A stretch of DNA of 17,314 nt from Syntrophaceae bacterium UBA4778 (GCA_002403175.1 DHHG01000121.1:26495-43808), one strand, 5' to 3'. Shown: positions 1-8,907, numbered from the stretch's first letter. Numbers and translations: made by a program. The notes: generated by a model from the letters alone, not told the origin.

Positions 1-2
1 AG

Positions 3-1049
3 CAAACGGCTGTATCCGGAGATTCTCCTTACGTTATTATTTATACGGCCGCTGTCGGCGGTAAACCGAAAGGATGCCTTCTCAGCCAAACCATTACAAT
101 CAGTGTTGGCCTGCAGATGGCAAATCTGCTTGAGATAACGGGAGCGGATTGTCATATATGTACATTGCCTTTATTTCATATCGGGGGAATCTCCATGACC
201 CTGGCAACAATGCATCAAGGGGGAACGAATATAATTCCTGATCGTTTCGATCCGGCTCTGGTTTTGAAGTTGATCGAAAGAGAAAAGGGGACTTTCCTGG
301 GGAGCTTCCCTCCCATGCTGGGATCGCTTATAAAGTCTCAGGAAACAGAGTCATTTGATTTATCCAGCCTTCGCATGGTTTGCGGCGTTGATAGCCCGGA
401 AACAATAGAGCGTTTTTTGAAGGATAATAGCCATGCCGCATTTTACAGCCTGTACGGACAGACAGAGGCAATGCCTATTTCGGGTTGCAACTTCCGGGAA
501 AAACCGGGGAGCATTGGAAGGCCTGCTCTCCTCACCGGGGTCGCTCTTTTGAATGAATCGGGCAGAGAAGCATTGCCTGGAGAAACGGGCGAGATTTGCG
601 TCCGTTCTCCTGCCGTATTCCAGGGATATTGGAAACTCGAGTCGGAAACGCAGCATACGCTGCGAAGCGGCTGGCACCATACGGGCGATCTGGGGCGAAT
701 GGATGAAGATGGTTTTTTGTGGTACATGGGTCGAAAACCGGAAAAAGAATTGATCAAGCCGGGAGGAGAAAATGTTTATCCGGCGGAGGTGGAGGAAATC
801 ATTCTCAGTCACCCTTCCGTTAAGGAAGCATGCGTGATCGGCGTTTCCGACCCGGAGTGGGGGGAGGCAGTGAAGGCAATCTGTGTTCTTCAAGAAGGCA
901 TGTCGCTTGGAACAGAAGAGTTGATCGAATTTGTCGCTTCAAAGATTGCGCGCTACAAAAAGCCTAAGTACGTCCTTTTCATTGACAAGCTGCCGAAAAC
1001 GCCGCAAGGTACGGTAGATCGGGAAAAGGTTAAAAAAGATTTTGCCTGA
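3..1049 (+). CDS. Acyl-CoA synthetase / AMP-binding family protein, 5'-truncated by the window edge
   Basis: The reading frame is open from base 3, so the gene begins outside the window and only the C-terminal 348 residues are visible. The family (ANL superfamily) activates carboxylic acids as acyl-AMP and then transfers the acyl group to CoA in the cytosol. Visible motifs are a P-loop (A3) at 42-74 reading YTAAVGGKPKG, the A5 motif YGQTEAM, the A7 motif HTGDLG, and an A8/hinge region GRKPEKELIKPGGENVYPAEVEE in part. The P-loop lacks the usual Ser/Thr-Gly-Thr-Thr core. The C-terminal A10 motif reads KTPQGTVDR, with Thr (codon 1011-1013) where the catalytic Lys of PxGK is expected. Substrate cannot be told from this part. 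The family assignment is firm; full acyl-CoA synthetase activity is doubtful. It converges on the next gene with 16 nt between stops. Confidence 0.9.
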   Translation, partial: QTAVSGDSPYVIIYTAAVGGKPKGCLLSQTITISVGLQMANLLEITGADCHICTLPLFHIGGISMTLATMHQGGTNIIPDRFDPALVLKLIEREKGTFLGSFPPMLGSLIKSQETESFDLSSLRMVCGVDSPETIERFLKDNSHAAFYSLYGQTEAMPISGCNFREKPGSIGRPALLTGVALLNESGREALPGETGEICVRSPAVFQGYWKLESETQHTLRSGWHHTGDLGRMDEDGFLWYMGRKPEKELIKPGGENVYPAEVEEIILSHPSVKEACVIGVSDPEWGEAVKAICVLQEGMSLGTEELIEFVASKIARYKKPKYVLFIDKLPKTPQGTVDREKVKKDFA

Positions 1050-1050
1050 A

Positions 1051-1080
1051 CCGGAGGAATGTATTTCAGAGATTCTCCGG
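1051..1080. terminator. Hairpin between convergent genes
   Basis: CCGGAG at 1051-1056 and AAT at 1058-1060 pair with ATTCTCCGG at 1072-1080, giving a 9-bp stem with one bulged G and an 11-nt loop. It starts directly after the stop of the acyl-CoA synthetase-like gene, and its right arm lies inside the last codons of the opposing membrane-protein gene. No T-tract follows on either strand, so it is a candidate bidirectional 3' end structure and not a classical intrinsic terminator. Confidence 0.45.
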
Positions 1081-1851
1081 GGGAATCTTCAATTCCGCAG
1101 ACCTGTTGGACTCGAACGGGTTGACTCTTATCACCAATGAAAATATATAGGGATAATTCTCCTTTAAATGCCTGACGTAAGCCAGCCATTGTGCAGTTAA
1201 GAGGTTGTATGCACGGGCAATGTCTCCTTCAAGATGTTGTCTGTCCGGGATACTGAGGTGAATCAGATTATCGCGGTATGCCAGTTCTTCAGAAAGATGC
1301 GAAACCGCCCACAGCAAGTCTGTGAAATGATCGTGTTCCAGGAGGTTGGGATTTTCAAGCAACCGCATCACAGCATCCCTTTTTGCATGAAGAAAATCTT
1401 TCAGGGCGGAAATATCCTGTTGCTCGCTCTGAATTCTGAAATCATGCGTCTTTAAATATCGATTCATCCGAATAAGATTCTTCTCAGTAAAATCCAGATT
1501 ATCATGAAGGACAGACCTGAATGCGGTAAGATTTCTGTCATAGTTGGACAGCATGCGGATCAGCTCTGAACCCATTTCGGTGTAAAAGGTTCCGATCACC
1601 ATGTAGAGTTTGTTCCGAATGGATTTTTTTTCCCTCACATTGAGAACGCCTTCCAGAATAAGAGTAACAAGGAGGGCCGATATGGGTAAAAAGGCCAGAT
1701 CCTGCATCAGGTAAAAGAGCGTTTCATCAGTACGACGAAATATAAGCAATTGCGCGAAATAGATTGCGGCAGAGGCTGCGATCAGGCAAAAGCCGAGAAG
1801 GAGGTGAACGTACAATTTCTGTCTGGTTGTATGCCCGTATTGGATTTTCAT
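1066..1851 (-). CDS. Small membrane protein of unknown function, two N-terminal helices
   Basis: I do not recognise the family. From the ATG at 1851 the protein has 261 residues. Two hydrophobic stretches lie near the N-terminus, at about residues 14-38 and 50-71, separated by a short polar turn (FRRTDET). A soluble, charged, largely helical domain of about 185 residues follows. This predicts a two-pass inner-membrane anchor with a cytoplasmic C-terminal domain. A GTG three codons upstream (1860) is an alternative start; neither has a strong Shine-Dalgarno sequence. A good promoter lies 40-70 nt upstream (1900-1928), so the gene is probably transcribed alone. It is convergent with the acyl-CoA synthetase-like gene and divergent from the NrpR-like gene. 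No enzymatic motif is visible. Confidence 0.75.
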   Translation of the reverse strand: MKIQYGHTTRQKLYVHLLLGFCLIAASAAIYFAQLLIFRRTDETLFYLMQDLAFLPISALLVTLILEGVLNVREKKSIRNKLYMVIGTFYTEMGSELIRMLSNYDRNLTAFRSVLHDNLDFTEKNLIRMNRYLKTHDFRIQSEQQDISALKDFLHAKRDAVMRLLENPNLLEHDHFTDLLWAVSHLSEELAYRDNLIHLSIPDRQHLEGDIARAYNLLTAQWLAYVRHLKENYPYIFSLVIRVNPFESNRSAELKIPPENL

Positions 1852-1899
1852 TTGACCCACTAATAATTAATTTCTCGTCCAAGAGAACGGAATTTGCGG

Positions 1900-1928
1900 A
1901 CTATACATTTTTTGGCTGAGATTGTGAA
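1900..1928 (-). promoter_or_regulatory. Sigma70-type promoter for the membrane-protein gene
   Basis: Read on the minus strand, TTCACA (1923-1928) is followed by a 17-nt spacer and TATAGT (1900-1905). Each box matches the consensus at 5 of 6 positions and the spacing is ideal. Predicted transcription starts near 1893, leaving a leader of about 35-45 nt before the start codon. Confidence 0.6.
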
Positions 1929-2037
1929 TACTTTAATCATCCTAACTCTCGAATAAAGCAGTTCGGAATTGTGCCCCAAACTGTCCACTGACAATTTTCT
2001 GAGCTAATTTAGCCTCTTCATTTTAAGTTCAATAAAT

Positions 2038-2074
2038 TACAATATTGTAGACAAAATTGTTCAGTAAATAACAA
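2038..2074. promoter_or_regulatory. Candidate operator upstream of the NrpR-like gene
   Basis: A perfect 12-bp palindrome TACAATATTGTA (2038-2049) is followed by TTGTT (2057-2061) and AACAA (2070-2074), an inverted repeat with an 8-bp centre. Both lie 8-49 bp upstream of the -35 box. The location suits an autoregulatory site. The sequence does not match the GGAA-N6-TTCC operator known for methanogen NrpR, so the binding factor is unknown. Confidence 0.35.
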
Positions 2075-2081
2075 AAATGTA

Positions 2082-2110
2082 TTGACATGCACCTGCTCTG
2101 GTGGTACCTA
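2082..2110 (+). promoter_or_regulatory. Candidate promoter for the nrpR-like/gdhA unit
   Basis: A perfect -35 box TTGACA (2082-2087) is followed by a 17-nt spacer and TACCTA (2105-2110). The -10 hexamer is poor, but it is preceded by TGG, an extended -10 element. Transcription would start near 2117, which places the upstream GTG at 2101 outside the message and supports the ATG at 2146. Confidence 0.45.
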
Positions 2111-2145
2111 CGTCGGCAATAGATTGCCGTTTGCCGATAGAGGTC

Positions 2146-3205
2146 ATGAAACCGTTTCTGTCTTCCGAAGATATTGAAAGAAAAACACTGCTCATCTTGA
2201 GGATTCTCAGCGAAAGCCGGGAACCGATGGGGGCGCGCCTGATTGCCAGGCGTATGCAGGATCATGGCATTTCCATGAGTGAAAGAACGGTTCGCTACCA
2301 CCTAAGATTGATGGATGAAAAAGGACGGACCGTTCTGATCGGCAATAGAGATGGCCGGATAATAACCCCTCTGGGCTCTGAAGAACTTGAAAACGCAAGG
2401 GTTCACGATAAGATCGCATTTGCCAAGTCCAGAATCGAAATGCTCGCTTTCAGGACCAGCTTTGATCCGGTAACCAAAAAAGGGGTGCTCCCCGTCAATG
2501 TTTCCGTCTGTACCGAAAAGGATTTCCCTGATTTCATCACGGCCATGAGGCCCGCCTTTGAAAAAGGTTTATATGTCAGTGATCTGATCGGAGTTGCCGG
2601 AGAGGGAGACGTACTCGGGACTTTCCGAGTACCCGAAGGGAAAATGGGTTTGGCAACGGTTTGCAGCGTCGCTGTGAACGGAGTTCTCCTGAAATCGGGT
2701 ATACCAATCGATTCTAAATTCGGAGGAATTCTCCAGGTGAGGAACGGAAGGCCGTTAAGATTCTCAGAACTGATCTATTACTCCGGATCCTCCCTGAATC
2801 CTTCAGAAGCATTTGTCCGCGCCAGAATGACCTCTGTTCGGGATGTGATTGAGAGAGGGGAGGGGAAGATGCTTGCCAATTTCCGAGAGCTCCCTCTTGT
2901 TTGTCGCGAACCGGCGGAAGAGGTTTTATCCAAACTCGGTGCAGCAGGGATAGGCGGTATCATGACCATGGGAGAGGTCAGGGAGCCTGTATGTCAGATA
3001 CCGGTGGATATGAACAAGATAGGGATGATTCTGATCGACGGCTTGAATCCGATTGCCTGCGCGCAAGAGATGGGTTTTGAAGCCGTCAGTTATGCAATGT
3101 CCGATATTATGGCATTTGAAAATTTGCAAAGCTTTGAATCTATTTACAACCGATATTGCTCAATTCGAGTAAATAGAAAGATTAAAGGAATCAATAAAAA
3201 AAAGT

Positions 3206-3207
<2 letters not shown>
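2146..3207 (+). CDS. NrpR-like (DUF128) transcriptional regulator
   Basis: The protein has 353 residues from ATG 2146. Residues about 8-75 form a winged-helix domain of the type found at the N-terminus of ribonuclease R and NrpR (recognition region SMSERTVRYHLRLM). Residues about 90-325 form one NrpR/DUF128 domain, recognised by GVAGEGDVLG, TVCSVAVNGVLLKSG and SKFGG. In methanogenic archaea NrpR represses nitrogen-assimilation genes and is released by 2-oxoglutarate; the best-studied protein has two such domains, here there is one. The ATG is preceded by AGAGG (2139-2143), though only 2 nt away; a GTG at 2101 is in frame but lies within the predicted promoter. The gene runs straight into gdhA, whose ribosome binding site overlaps its stop. 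Regulation of gdhA and of itself is inferred from context. The C-terminus is Lys-rich. Confidence 0.85.
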
Positions 3208-4578
<1,371 letters not shown>

Positions 4579-4589
4579 TTCATGCCTGC

Positions 4590-4627
4590 TTGAGGAGGAC
4601 AGGTTGCTTTCTGACCGTCCTCCTCAA
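4590..4627. terminator. Perfect hairpin between gdhA and the convergent fusion gene
   Basis: TTGAGGAGGAC (4590-4600) pairs exactly with GTCCTCCTCAA (4617-4627). The stem can extend by GGT/ACC with one bulged A, leaving a short loop. It starts 11 nt after the gdhA stop and ends 10 nt before the stop of the opposing gene. No long T-tract follows on either strand, so it may act as a bidirectional 3' stabiliser or terminator. Confidence 0.6.
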
Positions 4628-4637
4628 TGCGCAATGA

Positions 4638-7268
4638 TTATTGCGGTATATCATCCTCCTGATCACGGTAACAGATGACGCGCTGGGACAGGATATCGGA
4701 TTTCAAACAAAGCTCTCCACTTTTTAAATCACAAACCTTCACGCATTCCTCATAGCGGCCGTCTTCAGGAAGCAGCTCCCACAAGAGATTGTGGCGCTTA
4801 TCCAGCCATTCCGTACGAAAACGGATCTCTTTCATACCGGAAAAAATGGCAACATAGAAAATATCCGTCTCGACAAGATCCTGGAAAAAATGAGTTCCGA
4901 ACGATAATTCAGGACGAAGACTGCCGCTTTGGTATTCCAGTTCCACAATGGCCGTAATCTGATTGATTTCGGAAAAACGAACCGGAACACCGAGCGATGG
5001 TGTTGTGGTTCCCCACCGTCCCGGTCCGATTAAGAGAGTAGGGGATTCCGATCGGTCGATAATCATTCGGTTCAGTTTTCCAATCAGACGGGCGATATCG
5101 TATTTTTCGTAAAGATTGAGTTTGTTGTAAGTTTCCGGGTCCACATAAATGACTCTGGAAATACCTTGAGAAATACTGCCTCCCATGAAATTTCCTTCTG
5201 ATTCAAACAGGATTCGGTCTTGCGGAACCTTTTCCGGCATGGTTACTTCCTGCTGCTCTCCCTTCGTCTGCAGGGGCCGGCATTGGACCAGGTTGATCCG
5301 ATAGTCGGTATCATTTGTGAAATTCAGCGTGAATTCGATATCAACCGGATACTGGTATTTTTCTTCCAGGGTCTTCATCATTTTATGCATGACGGAGGCA
5401 AAGGGATCTTTAGCAAGAAAATTGTTGAAGGTAAGGACCCAGTGCGGTTCACTCTGAATGCCTCTCTCTCTTAATTTTTCAGTGGTTTCCGAATCCCAGT
5501 TCCCAAGCTTTTCAAGGTCGATTGCCACATCCTGGTGGATCAATTTATCCAACTGCATGGTTTCCAGTTGATTGGTATCCGTATTGAGGAGATCCACTTC
5601 ATGTTGAGAATATTGCCTCACTTCCGCTATTCCGGCTTGTGGTCTCAACAACGGCGCATCCAGCGCCACCACTCGGGGATAGTCATTTTCAATCCGGTTG
5701 ACCGCCCGGGTGCCCAATCCCAGAACCATCCGGAGCATTCCGGCTTTGGGATCAAGGTCATTCTTCCAGACAAAGGTGTTATAAGAAAATCCAACTCCTG
5801 CAAGATCCGGGAAGAAATAATGTTTCCGGTAGGAACCGGAGACGCGCTGGACCAGGAGCGACATCTGTTCATCTTTCTGATCGAGTCCCCTCTGAAGTCG
5901 GTAGGCCAGGGCGTCCTCATTCATGGTGCTTGCAAAGACCCGTTTCACATATTCTTCGAAGCGATAAAACCGCTCTTCGGGCGAACCCTGATTCACACAG
6001 AAAAGACTTTCATATTTTCCCGCAAAGGCATTGCCAAATGCATCTTCGAGAAAACTACTGGATCGGACAATGATCGGAGACTGGCCGTAATATTCAATAA
6101 TCCTCCAGAACTGTTCCTTGATCTCATCCGGGAATTTACCATTCAGCATTTCGCCGTGGAGAATTCTGGCCGCCTCGAAAAACCCTTCTTTTGTTCTTTG
6201 CTCCATGCGAAGTTTCCACCAGCCGTTTTCGACCAGATAGGTATAGAAAACATCCGATCCGATGTAGAAGGAGTCGTGCGGCTCCAGAATATCCAACCAA
6301 TTGATGCCATTCTCCTTGTCCGTTTCTTTGAGGAGGAGTTTTCGAGCGATAAGCATACCTGCCGTTTTTCCCCCGATATATCCGGTTCCGATCAGGCGCG
6401 ACTTTATATCAAGGAGATCTTCAAGTGTGAAAGCGCCTTTGGCCAGCTCGAGAATCCGATCTTCCCTGCCGATCATAATACGGCATAGTTTGTCTACCAT
6501 TGTCTTTTTCTGTGTATCGTCGGCGCCATTCGTTAACAATTCGTCCGCTTCGAGGAAAAGCCGATCCCAGAAATCCAGATTTCTTTTTGCTGATTCTTTT
6601 TCTCGTCCGGATAAATAGGCAAACAGTCTGGTGGCATCGATGCTGCTGGTACAGGGTACAAATCGGTCACTTACCAGCAGATGCGGAAGGAACATGGTTG
6701 AGGAGTAGCGGTTCCACACTTTGAGCGGATGGACGTAGAGATTGTTTTCGGGATTATAAACATCCAGAAGTACCTGTGTGGTTTCCCGGATACGCGCGAC
6801 TGTCTTGAAGGAGTGGCTGTCTCGCAATATGGAAAAATAAGCGACCGTATTAAGCTGAAAGAGATAAGGGCAGGTAACAAGAAAAAAATTGCCGATCATA
6901 AGATCGGTGGCCCAAGCGGAAAGCAGATAAGACAGGCAGTCGAAAACATAATACGCGCCTTGGCCTGCAAGGGTTATTATTTTGTGAACTTGTGTAGTAA
7001 AGGATTCGAAACCGCTTCGGGCATCCAGTTTGTAAACTGTAATCTTCGGGTCGGCTTTTAGAAGTGGCTTGTGCTGCGCAAAGCGGATGTAAATAATTTT
7101 CTTTTTCTCAGCCAAGGCCCTGTCAACATAGAGATTCACAAAACGGGCATAGATATCGATATCGTCTACCTGCCAGATGACGTTATCGCCTATTCGTAGG
7201 CCGTCTAAGATATCGTCCAGGCCAATAAGACCTGTGCTGGCTTTTCCGAAACTTTGAGTTGCTGACAT
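4638..7268 (-). CDS. KaiC-like domain fused to PEP/pyruvate-binding (PPDK N-terminal) domain protein
   Basis: The protein has 876 residues. Residues about 10-200 resemble a KaiC/RecA-like ATPase domain (STGLIGLDDILDGLRIGDNV), but the place of the Walker A loop reads WQVDDIDIYARF with no GxxxxGKT. Residues about 290-665 are an ATP-grasp-like PEP synthase/pyruvate phosphate dikinase N-terminal domain, shown by GTGYIGGKTAGML (about 295-305), IIVRSSSFLEDAFG (about 399-412, conserved Arg402) and the closing VDIEFTLNF...INLVQCRP (642-665). A C-terminal region with LIGPGRWGTTTPSLG (746-760) follows, as in other PEP/pyruvate-binding proteins of unknown role. Neither the phospho-His swivelling domain nor the TIM barrel of true PEP synthase or PPDK is seen, so neither full reaction is expected. 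The start is supported by GAGGGGG just upstream. It appears monocistronic. The exact function is unknown. Confidence 0.8.
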   Translation of the reverse strand: MSATQSFGKASTGLIGLDDILDGLRIGDNVIWQVDDIDIYARFVNLYVDRALAEKKKIIYIRFAQHKPLLKADPKITVYKLDARSGFESFTTQVHKIITLAGQGAYYVFDCLSYLLSAWATDLMIGNFFLVTCPYLFQLNTVAYFSILRDSHSFKTVARIRETTQVLLDVYNPENNLYVHPLKVWNRYSSTMFLPHLLVSDRFVPCTSSIDATRLFAYLSGREKESAKRNLDFWDRLFLEADELLTNGADDTQKKTMVDKLCRIMIGREDRILELAKGAFTLEDLLDIKSRLIGTGYIGGKTAGMLIARKLLLKETDKENGINWLDILEPHDSFYIGSDVFYTYLVENGWWKLRMEQRTKEGFFEAARILHGEMLNGKFPDEIKEQFWRIIEYYGQSPIIVRSSSFLEDAFGNAFAGKYESLFCVNQGSPEERFYRFEEYVKRVFASTMNEDALAYRLQRGLDQKDEQMSLLVQRVSGSYRKHYFFPDLAGVGFSYNTFVWKNDLDPKAGMLRMVLGLGTRAVNRIENDYPRVVALDAPLLRPQAGIAEVRQYSQHEVDLLNTDTNQLETMQLDKLIHQDVAIDLEKLGNWDSETTEKLRERGIQSEPHWVLTFNNFLAKDPFASVMHKMMKTLEEKYQYPVDIEFTLNFTNDTDYRINLVQCRPLQTKGEQQEVTMPEKVPQDRILFESEGNFMGGSISQGISRVIYVDPETYNKLNLYEKYDIARLIGKLNRMIIDRSESPTLLIGPGRWGTTTPSLGVPVRFSEINQITAIVELEYQSGSLRPELSFGTHFFQDLVETDIFYVAIFSGMKEIRFRTEWLDKRHNLLWELLPEDGRYEECVKVCDLKSGELCLKSDILSQRVICYRDQEDDIPQ

Positions 7269-7367
7269 TTTCCCCCTCTTTCAATTGAATGGAATCCTGA
7301 AGCGATTCCCTTAACAGCGATCTGCAAGATTTATTCCTTTTTAAACAGCAATCTAAGTACTTAAGTG

Positions 7368-7381
7368 TCTGTAATTACAGA
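7368..7381. promoter_or_regulatory. Perfect 14-bp palindrome, candidate operator
   Basis: TCTGTAATTACAGA is perfectly self-complementary and lies about 100 bp upstream of the KaiC-like fusion gene, on its promoter side of the terminator. The size and symmetry suit a dimeric repressor or activator site. No factor can be assigned. Confidence 0.35.
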
Positions 7382-7405
7382 TTAAATTTAAATGGAGCAC
7401 CGTAG

Positions 7406-7463
7406 AAAAAGAAAAAAGATACATATTTGTATGAATTATTTTCAGAAAAATACAAATATGTAT
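7406..7463 (-). terminator. Intrinsic terminator of the HyuA-HDAC unit
   Basis: On the minus strand, a perfect 14-bp inverted repeat (arms 7450-7463 and 7419-7432, 17-nt loop) is followed by C, six T, C and five T (7418 down to 7406). The stem is AT-rich but long, and the U-rich tail is in the right place. It lies about 100 nt past the stop of the HDAC-like gene. Confidence 0.65.
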
Positions 7464-7560
7464 TTTAAAATTAAAGGTGTTGTTAATATTGCAGCAGCAA
7501 TATGGTTTCGCTTAACCCTTTTAGGGGGGATATTCGTGAAAACAACAGAATGTAAACTCT

Positions 7561-8907
7561 TCAAATGATTGTTTCCAGTCCGGTCTTGTTTTCAAACGTA
7601 GTGAACCGGTCGTTGATGCCGTCCTGCAGGTAGATATAGTCATATCCCTTCTGTTTTCTGGCTTCCTCATAGCTGCTGCGCGCCTCTTCAGCGCAGTCCG
7701 GACAGCAGTTGATCGGTAGTGCTATACAAATAACAGCATATTGGCGTCCGGTCCTCTGAACGGCAGAGGAGGTGATCTTCCGGAAGCCGCAACAGCTTTT
7801 GCATATTTTCAAGTCCAAATGCTGACCTTCGTTGAGCCCGTCCGTGTCATAGAATATATTCCGTGACATTCTCTTGAATCCGCCGCTCAATTTGCGGTTG
7901 CGCTCTACCATGATCTCCCTTTTCCTGAATTGATCCAATTGTCTGGAAACGAGCCCCCTGATATAGCTCATGTTTTCCGCAGATTCCTTGAACCGTTCGG
8001 GATTGTAATCGGGCTCACGCAGGTTGGAAAAATCAATTCCGGCCATTGCCATGATAATTCCCATATTGATGTAGGGCAGGGCCGTTTCCACGGAATACCC
8101 TCCTTCCAGAACAGCTATGTCGGGGCGCAGTTTCTGGTTCAGAACTGCATAGCCCTGGGCTGTGAAGCACATATCGGCAAGGGGATCGCTGTAATGATTG
8201 TCCTGGCCGGCGGAATTGATCACGATCTCGGGCTTGAATTCATCCAGAATAGGCAAGACCAGATTATCGAGGACGTAATGGATTCCTGCATCGGTTGTTT
8301 GGGGCGCCAATGGTATATTGATGGTTGTGCCGTAAGCGATCGGGCCTCCCAGTTCGTCCGCAAAACCGGATCCCGGGTAAAGTGTGCGGCCATCCTGATG
8401 GAAGGAAATGAACAGGACATCGGGATCGTGCCAGAAGATCTCCTGGGTGCCGTCGCCGTGATGTACATCCGTATCGATAATGGCCAGGCGCTTGATCCCG
8501 TACGTCTGTCTCAGGTACTCCACCATGATTGCTTCGTTGTTGATATCGCAGAAACCCCGGTTGCCGTGACAGACAGTCATTGCGTGGTGTCCCGGAGGCC
8601 TTATGATAGCGAAGGCATTTTTAATTTCACCCTTTATGAAAGCGTCGGCCATGACCAGGGTAGATCCGGCCGAGACCAAATGGGCCTGTGTAACCCGGCT
8701 TTCTATATCGGGAACACAGAAGTGAGTCCTTGATACATCCTTTGCAGTCGCCAGCCGCGGATGGTATTCCCTGACCTGGGGAAGATCCATTATCCCTTCT
8801 TCGAATAGCTGATCGCGTGTGTAAAGCAATCTCTCCTCCCTTTCGGGATGAGTAGGGCTGATGGCCCAGTCAAAAGCCGGGAAAAAGAGTACGCCGGTGG
8901 GTTTCAT
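7561..8907 (-). CDS. HDAC-family (AcuC/acetylpolyamine amidohydrolase-like) deacetylase with Cys-rich tail
   Basis: The family uses a zinc ion to hydrolyse N-acyl amide bonds on lysine, polyamines or small molecules. Catalytic features are all visible: RPPGHHA with His107-His108, IIDTDVHHGDGTQ with zinc ligands Asp147 and His149, SAGQDNHYSDPLA with zinc ligand Asp236, and LEGGYS with Tyr271. The catalytic domain spans about residues 1-320. Beyond it is a tail of about 120 residues with Cys369, Cys372, Cys373 and Cys401, Cys402, Cys405 (CxxCC and CCxxC), which looks like a zinc-ribbon or similar metal site. The start codon overlaps the upstream hydantoinase stop by 4 nt (ATGA), so translation is coupled. 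The enzyme class is firm. The substrate is unknown; acting on a product of the hydantoinase partner is one possibility, and protein deacetylation as in AcuC is another. Confidence 0.88.
   Translation of the reverse strand: MKPTGVLFFPAFDWAISPTHPEREERLLYTRDQLFEEGIMDLPQVREYHPRLATAKDVSRTHFCVPDIESRVTQAHLVSAGSTLVMADAFIKGEIKNAFAIIRPPGHHAMTVCHGNRGFCDINNEAIMVEYLRQTYGIKRLAIIDTDVHHGDGTQEIFWHDPDVLFISFHQDGRTLYPGSGFADELGGPIAYGTTINIPLAPQTTDAGIHYVLDNLVLPILDEFKPEIVINSAGQDNHYSDPLADMCFTAQGYAVLNQKLRPDIAVLEGGYSVETALPYINMGIIMAMAGIDFSNLREPDYNPERFKESAENMSYIRGLVSRQLDQFRKREIMVERNRKLSGGFKRMSRNIFYDTDGLNEGQHLDLKICKSCCGFRKITSSAVQRTGRQYAVICIALPINCCPDCAEEARSSYEEARKQKGYDYIYLQDGINDRFTTFENKTGLETII

Larger units (their letters stand above)
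1861..2145. other. Divergent AT-rich regulatory region
   Basis: This 285-bp stretch separates the membrane-protein gene (-) from the NrpR-like gene (+) and holds no convincing gene. It contains a promoter on each strand (1900-1928 minus, 2082-2110 plus), the perfect palindrome TACAATATTGTA (2038-2049), and the spaced inverted repeat TTGTT-N8-AACAA (2057-2074) between that palindrome and the plus-strand -35 box. A regulator acting here could control both directions. Confidence 0.6.
7269..7560. other. AT-rich intergenic region with palindrome, hairpins and terminator
   Basis: Both flanking genes read leftward. The right half holds the 3' end of the HyuA-HDAC unit: a short hairpin CCCT-TTT-AGGG (7516-7526), a 7-bp hairpin ATATTGC-AGCA-GCAATAT (7486-7503), and a long AT-rich terminator (7406-7463). 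The left half must contain the promoter of the KaiC-like fusion gene and holds the 14-bp palindrome at 7368-7381. I could not identify convincing -35 and -10 boxes there. Confidence 0.55.

Noticed and set aside
2101..2145. GTG at 2101 as the start of the NrpR-like protein
   Set aside because: It has no ribosome binding site and lies within the predicted promoter; the 15 extra residues are not part of the winged-helix domain.
5535..6488. A 317-codon open frame on the plus strand inside the KaiC-like fusion gene
   Set aside because: It is antisense to a clearly conserved coding frame, its protein has no recognisable domain, and it has no ribosome binding site or gene context of its own.
7930..8733. 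A 267-codon plus-strand open frame opposite the HDAC-like gene
   Set aside because: The minus strand carries all HDAC catalytic motifs here; the plus-strand frame looks like an antisense shadow of them.
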